From Limnohabitans sp. Rim8 (GTDB lineage Bacteria; Pseudomonadota; Gammaproteobacteria; Burkholderiales; Burkholderiaceae_C): a stretch of DNA of 33,776 nucleotides. The notes below the pieces were generated by a model, which did no database searches, was not told the DNA's origin, and was given only the letters and a program-made list of their open reading frames with translations. How positions within the stretch are numbered: position 1 is the stretch's first letter; every line of letters begins with the position of its first letter. Of the stretch, positions 16,253-22,688 are shown piece by piece. Where the stretch lies: positions 1 through 33,776 of the forward strand of contig CAMDFT010000031.1 of the NCBI GenBank assembly GCA_945897795.1, written 5' to 3'. A program made the position numbers and the translations under genes.

Positions 16253-16284
16253 GCGCGTTCTTACACAGACATTTGCCCCCCACC

Positions 16285-17235
16285 ATGACCACGACCCTGA
16301 ATATTCTGGGCATCACCGTCCCGATCTACCTGACCATTGCCCTGGGTTACGTGTGCACGCGCATGGGGCTGTTTGCCAAGGCCGATATGCAGGTGTTCGG
16401 GCGTTTCACGCTGCAGCTGGCTTTGCCTGCCTTGTTGTTCAACGCGCTGTCGCAGCGCAGCGTGGCCGAGATCCTGAACCTGAACTATTTGCTGGCCTAT
16501 GCCTTGGGCTCTTTGCTGGTGATGGGCCTAGGCCTGTGGTGGGCGCGCAAGGTGTTGGGCCAGAGCCTGAGCTACAGCAGCATGATGGCCATGGGCATGT
16601 CGTGCCCGAACAGCGGCTTTGTGGGTTACCCCATCATTTTGTTGTCGTTTGGTCCGGTGGCTGGGGTGGCGCTGGCTTTGAACATGGTGGTCGAAAACTT
16701 CTTGATCTTGCCTTTGCTGCTGGCCATTGCCGACGCGCAGGGCCGACCCGGGCAGTGGAAAAGCGTGTTGCTGCAGACCGTGAGAAACGTGCTGCGCAAT
16801 CCCATGATTTGGGGTGTGGTGGCGGGTTTTGCGTTTTCGCTGTCGGGCCTGCAGATGCCTGCGCCTGTGGGGCGCACCGTTGATTTGTTTGCGCAATCCA
16901 GCGCTGTTTTGGCGCTGTTTGTGATTGGTGGCTCTTTGGTGGGCTTGCAGGCGCGGGGGCTGCAGGGCACGGTGCTGCCGATTGCGCTGGGCAAGTTGGT
17001 GCTGCACCCGTTGGCCATGTGGGCGGTGCTGGTGTGGCTGGTGCCGATTGAAGACCCGGCTTTGCGGGCCGCTGCTTTGCTCACCGGGGCCATGCCCATG
17101 CTGGGTATTTTCACCATCTTGAACCAGCGCCACGGCCACGGCACGGTCAGCGCTGCTGCCTTGCTGGTGACCACGGTACTGTCTTTTTTCACGCTCAGTG
17201 TGCTGCTGTGGTTGTTGCAGGTGCACCCTGTGTGA
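16285..17235 (+). CDS. AEC family transporter (auxin efflux carrier-like permease)
   Basis: A 316-residue protein with ten membrane segments in two halves. The start ILGITVPIYLTIALGYVCTR and the breaks MGMSCPNSGFVGYPIILLSF and LTGAMPMLGIFTIL are AEC-family marks. The start is taken at the ATG at 16285, which gives a normal family N-terminus; the same frame stays open far upstream over the flippase gene but without matching protein content. Relatives move organic anions such as malate or malonate; the substrate is unknown here. It lies 32 bp after the flippase gene, inside the polysaccharide locus, with no evident functional link. Confidence 0.9.
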   Translation: MTTTLNILGITVPIYLTIALGYVCTRMGLFAKADMQVFGRFTLQLALPALLFNALSQRSVAEILNLNYLLAYALGSLLVMGLGLWWARKVLGQSLSYSSMMAMGMSCPNSGFVGYPIILLSFGPVAGVALALNMVVENFLILPLLLAIADAQGRPGQWKSVLLQTVRNVLRNPMIWGVVAGFAFSLSGLQMPAPVGRTVDLFAQSSAVLALFVIGGSLVGLQARGLQGTVLPIALGKLVLHPLAMWAVLVWLVPIEDPALRAAALLTGAMPMLGIFTILNQRHGHGTVSAAALLVTTVLSFFTLSVLLWLLQVHPV

Positions 17236-17336
17236 GGAGTGATGTGATGGGCTTGTTGCAGGCCCTTGGGGTCAGTGGCCCGTGCAACGGCGTGGTTATT
17301 GAAAATGCGCGTATGGCCCGCTGATAGACTTGCCGC

Positions 17337-18542
17337 TTGAAAAATCTCAGCCCCACCACCCGCCGCGCCACGACCCCAGTGACCGCAGACCCCGCGCAAG
17401 CTGGCAAATACCATCTCAAAGACGAGCCCATTGATGTGGTGTATCTGTGGGTGGACGGCAACGATTCGAGCTGGCGGGCCAAGCGCCAAGCGGCTTTGGC
17501 GCAACTGCCCCGTGACACGGGCGCGGCCATGGCGCGTTACAGCAACGTGGAGGGCCGCTTTCGCGACAACCACGAGCTGCGCTACAGCCTGAGGGCGCTG
17601 GAGAAGTTTTTTCCGCAGCACGGCCATGTGTACATCGTGACCGACGCGCAGGCGCCTGACTGGCTGCGCCCCTCGGACCGGTTGACGTTGGTGGACCACC
17701 GCGAGCTGATGCCCGAGGCTTCTTTACCCACCTTCGATTCGGGCCACATTGAATCGTGGATCCACCACATTGCGGGTTTGTCTGAGCGCTATTTTTATTT
17801 CAACGACGATGTGTTTTTGGGCGCACCTTTGAACCCGGCCGACTGGTTCACGCCTGATGGTTTTTACCTGACCTGGTCGGACGAGCCACCCGTCACCGAC
17901 GAGGCCATGCGCATGGACGCCACTTCTTTGGAGAACGCCTGCCGTTTGTCGATCGAGTGGCTGCGGGCCCAAGCGGGCGCTGCGCTAACGGGTCAGGCCT
18001 TGCCGCCCAGCCGCCAGCAAGACCCGCTGTACCAAAGCACGTTTCGCACCTTTGCCCATTCGCCCCGGCCTATGCGGCGCTCGATTTTGCAGGCGCTGGA
18101 GGGCATTGCCCCCGAGCTGTTTGCAGGGGTGCGCTCGACCGTGTTCCGCAGCTGGGACAAGCCGACCATCGTGTCGGACTTTGTGCTGCGTTGGGCGCTG
18201 GCGCATGGCTTGGCACAGATGCGCACCTACCGTCACCGCCATGTGTCCACGGGTGACGTCGATCAGCAGGCCCAGCTGCAGGCCTTGGCGGCCGATTTCG
18301 GGGCGATCGACTTTTTTTGCATCAACGACACCACCGACGATGCTCACCCTCAGGACCCGCGTTTGCAACAGGTTCAGTCGGTGCTGCAGTCCATGCTGCC
18401 GCAGGCTTCGGGCTTTGAGCAGTCGCAGGGCGTTACGTTGAGCGGGTCGGCCGTGCTGGCCGGGGCTGCCGAGTTTCACCAAGGGGTGCAAACGGCAGCG
18501 GCCCACCAAAGTCCGGTGTCAGGGTCGCGCCGCAGGGCTTGA
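17337..18542 (+). CDS. Stealth family sugar-phosphate transferase
   Basis: A 401-residue protein of the Stealth family, enzymes that transfer hexose-1-phosphate from nucleotide sugars to make phosphodiester-linked glycans. Conserved region 1 is DVVYLWVDGND (residues 33-43). Conserved region 2 includes RFRDNHELRYSLRALEKFFP, VYIVTDAQAPDWL, HIESWIHHI and YFYFNDDVFLG. Later conserved histidines lie in TYRHRHVSTGD. The start is uncertain: a TTG at 17337 or a GTG at 17379, neither with a clear ribosome site, and a TAG closes the frame at 17325. It probably decorates or polymerises the glycan built by the upstream genes. It converges with the DUF2805 gene, leaving 3 bp between stops. Confidence 0.9.
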   Translation: MKNLSPTTRRATTPVTADPAQAGKYHLKDEPIDVVYLWVDGNDSSWRAKRQAALAQLPRDTGAAMARYSNVEGRFRDNHELRYSLRALEKFFPQHGHVYIVTDAQAPDWLRPSDRLTLVDHRELMPEASLPTFDSGHIESWIHHIAGLSERYFYFNDDVFLGAPLNPADWFTPDGFYLTWSDEPPVTDEAMRMDATSLENACRLSIEWLRAQAGAALTGQALPPSRQQDPLYQSTFRTFAHSPRPMRRSILQALEGIAPELFAGVRSTVFRSWDKPTIVSDFVLRWALAHGLAQMRTYRHRHVSTGDVDQQAQLQALAADFGAIDFFCINDTTDDAHPQDPRLQQVQSVLQSMLPQASGFEQSQGVTLSGSAVLAGAAEFHQGVQTAAAHQSPVSGSRRRA

Positions 18543-18545
18543 GGG

Positions 18546-18878
18546 TCAGCGCAAAGAGGCCGCGGTGACGCCTGAGCGCGGCAAGGTCAAGGGTTCGAAT
18601 TCGCTCTGAAACGGCTGTTTTTCGGGTTCCAGCAGGACAAGGGTGTGCGCCGTATCCTCTGATGTTGCACGGCTTCGGGCATGTTGCAAAGCTTGGTGTT
18701 TGGTGTCGCGGCCGCGTACCCGCATGCGCCAGACCCGGAAAGACCGGGCTTTGAGGTGCGCGCGCATCAAGGCAATGACCTGGTCCTCGCTCAAACCGAA
18801 CTGCAGGGCCATGGCTTCGAAGGGGGTGTCGTCTTGCCACGCCATGCCTATCACGGCGGACACGTCGGCCGCGCTCAT
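18546..18878 (-). CDS. DUF2805 / TIGR03643 family protein
   Basis: A 110-residue protein if started at the ATG at 18878; an in-frame TTG at 18902 would add 8 residues. The core VSAVIGMAWQDDTPFEAMAL, FGLSEDQVIALMRAHLKARS and FRVWRMRVRGRDTKHQ is the DUF2805 signature, a small predicted helical, DNA-binding-like protein of unknown function. The family domain ends near residue 65; about 45 further residues form an unconserved tail. It follows the AerR-like gene by 46 bp on the same strand, so co-transcription is likely. From memory, this family often sits beside cryptochrome/photolyase genes in other bacteria; none is present in this window. Confidence 0.8.
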   Translation of the reverse strand: MSAADVSAVIGMAWQDDTPFEAMALQFGLSEDQVIALMRAHLKARSFRVWRMRVRGRDTKHQALQHARSRATSEDTAHTLVLLEPEKQPFQSEFEPLTLPRSGVTAASLR

Positions 18879-18924
18879 GCCGGTGCTAGGGTGAGCGGGC
18901 AAGAGCGGGCTCGCAGTCCAGCGC

Positions 18925-19851
18925 TCAGGCGTTGGCCACCGGGCTGGGGCCTTCGCGGAACGAAGCCGCCAGGGCCACGGCTTCTTTCACGTCCACGCAA
19001 ATGCCATCGGCGCCCAGGCTGCGGGCGTCATGTTTTTGCACGGTGAAGATGGGGCCACCCAGCAGCACGCCGGGTTCGGGGTTGCCCGATGCCGCCTTGA
19101 GTGCGCGGATCAGGCCGGGCAGGGTCTTGAGTTGCGTTTCGGTGGCGCACGAGATACCAATCACGTCAAACCACTCGTTGTTGACCGCATGCAACAGCTC
19201 TTTTTCGGAGACCGAGATTTCGATGACCACGTCCCAGCCGGCTTTGCGGAAAAAGTCGGACACGATGGTCATGCCCAAAAAATGCTGCGAGCCTGGGGCC
19301 GAGGCCAACATGATGCGCTTGACGTCGCCGCCCAGTTGCGGACCGTTTTGGTATTCGAAGCCCAGGCGGTGAGTGATCTCGTGCATGCGCACCAGGCCAC
19401 AAGTGACTTCGGTGAAGTCGCACAGGTCTTGATCCCACATCTGGCCCAGCTGCCGTGCAGCAGGGGCGATCAGATCCAGGAAAATCCGGTCGGTGGTGAC
19501 GCCCTGGTGCAGCAGCTCGTCGATGAATTGAGTGGTCTCGCTGGCCTGACTGGATTTGCTCAGGGCCACAAATGTGGCCAGCTGTTTGGGCGAGATGCCA
19601 GGGCCCAGTGCGGCTGTGTCAGCTTCGGGCAACGACACCCGGTGAGCTTGCACCAAGCGCGGAATGATCTGGGTCTCGATGGCCTCGGTCAAAGACCTTT
19701 TGCACTCTTCCTGTGCCTTCAAGGCGTCAGCGTTGTTCGTCTGCGACCGAAAGGCGCTCAATTGTTGGCCCAGGGACGACATGAGCGTGAGCAGTGCGCT
19801 GGTGTGTGCCTTCAATGGGTTGAAGTGGAGGCCCGGTAGATTGAGGTACAT
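18925..19851 (-). CDS. AerR/PpaA-like cobalamin- or heme-binding (B12-binding fold) regulator
   Basis: A 308-residue soluble protein. The C-terminal half (from about 165) is a B12-binding fold: RIMLASAPGSQHFLGMTIVS with the conserved His190, DFFRKAGWDVVIEISVSE, FDVIGISCATE and VLLGGPIF. Preceding it is a helical domain with FIDELLHQGVTTDRIFLDLI and LGQMWDQDLCDFTEVTCGL. This layout matches PpaA/AerR, light- and redox-responsive partners of the PpsR/CrtJ repressor, and the related SCHIC heme-binding domain. No helix-turn-helix is visible. The ATG at 19851 is preferred over the preceding TTG. No PpsR gene or other photosynthesis gene is in the window. A general cobalamin-binding signalling protein is the alternative. 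Confidence 0.78.
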   Translation of the reverse strand: MYLNLPGLHFNPLKAHTSALLTLMSSLGQQLSAFRSQTNNADALKAQEECKRSLTEAIETQIIPRLVQAHRVSLPEADTAALGPGISPKQLATFVALSKSSQASETTQFIDELLHQGVTTDRIFLDLIAPAARQLGQMWDQDLCDFTEVTCGLVRMHEITHRLGFEYQNGPQLGGDVKRIMLASAPGSQHFLGMTIVSDFFRKAGWDVVIEISVSEKELLHAVNNEWFDVIGISCATETQLKTLPGLIRALKAASGNPEPGVLLGGPIFTVQKHDARSLGADGICVDVKEAVALAASFREGPSPVANA

Positions 19852-20218
19852 CAAGAAGTCCCAAAGTATGCTTAGACCTTAACGGTTTCAAGGCTTTGTC
19901 GCAAGACTCTAGGGGCAAGGCTGCCTAGGGGTTATCACCTGTAAAGCGTGTCCATTGAGGTCTTTTGGGGCCTATTGCAGTCTCTCGAGCTGAGGGTGAG
20001 CCATGCGCTAAGTGATGTGGCCGACAAGTAGGGCGGGCAGCGGGTCTGACTTTTTTGCCTTTCGCTTGATTGACAACGAAGAGCAGTTAAACCTGGGGGC
20101 TGCCCGTGCGCGGTTCCCGCTCTGTTGAAGCTGCCGCGCGTTCAGATCCGATGGCTGCGAAATCGGGACTCGGTGACGAGCCCGGGCCTTGCGCGAAAAC
20201 GACTTGAGCGTGGTTCTT
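19852..20218. other. Intergenic region without a recognised gene
   Basis: This 367-bp interval separates the AerR-like gene from the stop of the DadA-like gene, both on the minus strand. I found no credible ORF, no tRNA and no PpsR-type TGT-N12-ACA site. It must contain the promoter of the AerR-like gene. Its part nearest 19855-19960 is less GC-rich than the neighbours; the remainder looks like non-coding or decayed sequence. Confidence 0.5.
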
Positions 20219-21436
20219 TCAGGCGTCGGTGATGGCTTGGGCCACGATGTCGGCCGAACCGGCCGCCAAAGTGAAACCCAAGCCGCCGTGGCCCGCGTTG
20301 AGCCACAGGTTGCTGGGGCCTTGCGCCTGCCGCCCCAAGATGGGCAGGCCCGTGGGGGTGGCCGGGCGCATGCCGGTCCAGGGCTGGACATCGCGCCACT
20401 GCGAGCAATCGCCAAACAAGTCCTGTGTGTCGTGCTGCAAACTGTCGATGCGTTGTTGAATCACGCGGGTGTCGCGGCCGACCAATTCGACCATGCCCGC
20501 CACGCGCAGGCGATTGCCCAAACGGGCAAAGACGACTTTCCGAGCGCTGTCGGTGATGCTGACTCGCGGGGCCAGGCTGGGTCCGTCGGTGTCGACGGTG
20601 ATGCTGTAGCCCTTGAGGGGGTAAATGGGCAAGCGGATGCCCACCTGCGCTGCCAGTGTCGGGGCGCTGTGGCCGGTGCTCAGCACAAAGGCGTCTGCCG
20701 CGATGTCCTGGCCGTTGCGCAGTTGCACCGCCTGCAGTCGGTTCTCACGCACGACGAGCCGCTCAATGGCTTGGCTCATGGACCATTGCACGCCCCGATT
20801 AGACAAAATCTTGACCCATGACTGGCACAGTTTGAGGCAGTCTGCGGCGCATTCGCTGTCGGTGTAGATGCCGCCTGCAAAGGCTTCACGGCGCGGGGCC
20901 AAGGCCGGTTCGATGGCGCAGGCTTCGTCGCTTGAGACCGCTTGTTGCGCTGCCCCGCCCAAGCTTTGCTGTAAGGCCAATTGTTGACGAGCCCCCGCAA
21001 AGGCGGCAGCTGAACGGAACATCACCAGTTTGCCGCTGCTGGAGAAATCAAAATCCAGCGCTTCATGCGCACGCCAGTGGTCGAGGGTGGCGCGGCTTTG
21101 GGCGGCCAGGCGCAGCAGTTGCGCCGTGGTGCTCTGAGATTGCGTGGTGTTGCAGGCTTTTAAAAACTGCAGCAGCCAGGACCATTGCGCCGGGTCCCAT
21201 TGTGGCCGGATCTTGAGGGCTGAGGAAGGCGAGAGCAGCAACTGTGGCAGTTGGGCCCAGATGCCGGGGTCGGCCATGGGTTGAACGTATGCGTAGCTCA
21301 GTTGAGCCCCGTTGCCGCCACTGGCGCCTTGGCCCGCTTCGGCTTGGTCAATGACCGTGACACGGTGACCTCTTTGTGTGAGCGCGTAGGCCGTGCTCAG
21401 ACCCACAATTCCCGCGCCCATGACACACACATGCAT
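20219..21436 (-). CDS. DadA-like D-amino-acid dehydrogenase
   Basis: A 405-residue flavoprotein of the DAO family. The FAD-binding motif HVCVMGAGIVGLSTAYALTQ opens the protein, followed by GQGASGGNGAQLSYAYVQP, a DadA-type pattern. The C-terminus has WTGMRPATPTGLPILGR and NAGHGGLGFTLAAGSA. It would oxidise D-amino acids to 2-oxo acids at the membrane, passing electrons to the respiratory chain. The ATG at 21436 has a good ribosome site (AAAGGGG, about 7 bases upstream), so the 11-residue upstream extension to 21469 is rejected. It is divergent from a TAXI TRAP transporter. The substrate is inferred; other imino or amino acids remain possible. Confidence 0.85.
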   Translation of the reverse strand: MHVCVMGAGIVGLSTAYALTQRGHRVTVIDQAEAGQGASGGNGAQLSYAYVQPMADPGIWAQLPQLLLSPSSALKIRPQWDPAQWSWLLQFLKACNTTQSQSTTAQLLRLAAQSRATLDHWRAHEALDFDFSSSGKLVMFRSAAAFAGARQQLALQQSLGGAAQQAVSSDEACAIEPALAPRREAFAGGIYTDSECAADCLKLCQSWVKILSNRGVQWSMSQAIERLVVRENRLQAVQLRNGQDIAADAFVLSTGHSAPTLAAQVGIRLPIYPLKGYSITVDTDGPSLAPRVSITDSARKVVFARLGNRLRVAGMVELVGRDTRVIQQRIDSLQHDTQDLFGDCSQWRDVQPWTGMRPATPTGLPILGRQAQGPSNLWLNAGHGGLGFTLAAGSADIVAQAITDA

Positions 21437-21611
21437 TGACTGCCCCTTTGGCTGAAAGACATTTCCCACTGCGATGCTTAGGGGGATCGATATCAGAGTC
21501 TACCCTTAGGCCGTCAGCTTTTGGGCGGCAATCGCGACAAGATGTGATACACATGCGTCTGTGTTTTTTCAACCGCTGAGAACTTGTAGACCAGCAAAAA
21601 AAGGATTCATC
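21437..21611 (+). promoter_or_regulatory. Divergent dadA-like/TAXI control region
   Basis: A 175-bp interval between divergent genes. A candidate plus-strand promoter is TTGGGC (21521-21526) and TGATAC (21545-21550), 18 bases apart. The TAXI gene ribosome site AAAGGA lies just before its ATG. Boxes for the minus direction were not assigned. Confidence 0.3.
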
Positions 21612-22565
21612 ATGAAGCGTCGTCAACTGTTTATGGTTTTGGGTCTGGCTGCGGCCATCGCTGCGCCTGTGCAAGCGCAACAATTTTTCCGCATCGGCAC
21701 GGGCGGCACGGCGGGCACGTATTACCCGGTGGGCGGCATGATCGCCAACGCCGTGAGCCAGCCCGGCAAGATCGTGGCCACAGCGCAAGCGACCAACGGT
21801 TCGGTGGCCAACGTGAACGGCGTGGCCGGTGGCGCTTTGGAGTCGGGTTTTTCTCAGTCGGATGTGGCCACCTGGGCCTATACCGGCACCGGCGTGTATG
21901 AAGGCAAGCCCAAGGTTACCGACCTGCGCATGATTGCCAACCTGTACCCCGAGAGCATCCACTTGGTGGTCAAAAAGGGTTCGGGCATCAAGTCGGTGTC
22001 TGACCTCAAGGGCAAGCGCGTGGCGCTGGACGAGCCAGGTTCTGGCACCTTGGTCAATGCCCGCATTGTGCTGGCCGCTTATGGCGTGAAGGAAAGCGAC
22101 ATCAAGCCCGAGTACATCAAGCCCAACCAGGCCGGTGACAAGCTCAAAGACGGCGCACTCGATGCCTTCTTCTTCGTGGGCGGTGCACCGGCAGGTGCGA
22201 TTGCCGAATTGGCCTCCAGCGGCACCGGCATCGAGTTGGTGCCTTTGTCAGGCCCTCAGGCCGATGCCTTGCGCAGGACCAATCCGTATCTGGCCGTGGA
22301 CACGATCGCTGCAGGCACTTACAAAGACGTGCCCGCCGTGCAGACCATGGCCATGGGGGCCCAGTGGGTGACCAGTGCCAAGGCCGACACCGAGACCGTC
22401 TACCAGATCACCAAGGCGCTGTTTGGCAAAGCCGCTCAGGACACCCTGGCTGCGGGCCACGCCAAAGGCAAGTTCATCACCAAAGAGAACGCGGTCAAGG
22501 GTGTGGGCATTCCTTTTCACCCCGGTGCTGAAAAGTTCTACAAGGAAGCCGGTCTTCTGAAGTGA
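21612..22565 (+). CDS. TAXI family TRAP transporter solute-binding protein
   Basis: A 317-residue periplasmic binding protein. A signal peptide covers MKRRQLFMVLGLAAAIAAPV with likely cleavage after AQA. The mature start FFRIGTGGTAGTYYPVGGMI is the TAXI family signature, followed by ATNGSVANVNGVAGG. It captures a substrate for the fused TRAP permease encoded 123 bp downstream. The start is the ATG at 21612 with AAGGA upstream; an upstream in-frame ATG at 21561 would disrupt the signal peptide. TAXI proteins are known for glutamate and other carboxylates; divergence from a D-amino-acid dehydrogenase hints at an amino-acid ligand, which is inference. Confidence 0.93.
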   Translation: MKRRQLFMVLGLAAAIAAPVQAQQFFRIGTGGTAGTYYPVGGMIANAVSQPGKIVATAQATNGSVANVNGVAGGALESGFSQSDVATWAYTGTGVYEGKPKVTDLRMIANLYPESIHLVVKKGSGIKSVSDLKGKRVALDEPGSGTLVNARIVLAAYGVKESDIKPEYIKPNQAGDKLKDGALDAFFFVGGAPAGAIAELASSGTGIELVPLSGPQADALRRTNPYLAVDTIAAGTYKDVPAVQTMAMGAQWVTSAKADTETVYQITKALFGKAAQDTLAAGHAKGKFITKENAVKGVGIPFHPGAEKFYKEAGLLK

Positions 22566-22585
22566 TGTGGGGCGCAAGCGACCCC

Positions 22586-22613
22586 TTGTAGGAGCCCACC
22601 CCGTGGGCGGTGA
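22586..22613 (+). repeat. REP-like element, distant copy
   Basis: A TTGTAGGAGC head identical to the copy at 377 is followed by a hairpin of GCCCAC and GTGGGC with a CCC loop, then GGTGAT. It lies in the gap between the TAXI binding protein and its permease, 22 kb from the other copies. Confidence 0.6.
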
Positions 22614-22620
22614 TTTTTAA

Positions 22621-22642
22621 ACAGGGCGCCACGGCGCCCTGT
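22621..22642 (+). terminator. Strong hairpin between TAXI binding protein and permease
   Basis: A perfect 9-bp stem ACAGGGCGC / GCGCCCTGT with a CACG loop, followed by a GTGTTGTT stretch that is only moderately U-rich. It probably acts as a partial terminator or as mRNA protection, giving more binding protein than permease. Confidence 0.55.
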
Positions 22643-22651
22643 GTGTTGTTA

Positions 22652-22672
22652 ACAAGGCCCCATGCGCCTTGT
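22652..22672 (+). promoter_or_regulatory. Second stem-loop just upstream of the permease start
   Basis: ACAAGGC (22652-22658) pairs with GCCTTGT (22666-22672) over a 7-nt loop. It ends 16 bases before the permease ATG and just ahead of its AAGGA ribosome site, so it might influence translation. Confidence 0.4.
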
Positions 22673-22688
22673 GTTGTGAAGGACAGTT

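Noticed and set aside
14740-16284. Long open frame upstream of and in frame with the AEC transporter gene
   Set aside because: It overlaps the third glycosyltransferase and the flippase gene in another frame, its translation is Gly/Ala/Arg-rich with no family resemblance, and the AEC protein begins normally at 16285. It is a high-GC frame artefact.
18592-18602. GGTTCGAATTC, resembling a tRNA T-loop
   Set aside because: The flanking bases do not form a T-stem on either strand and no acceptor or anticodon arm is present; it lies inside the DUF2805 coding region.
19852-20218. PpsR/CrtJ binding site near the AerR-like gene
   Set aside because: Scanning the interval for TGT-N12-ACA found no match, so a direct link to photosynthesis control is not supported by the DNA.
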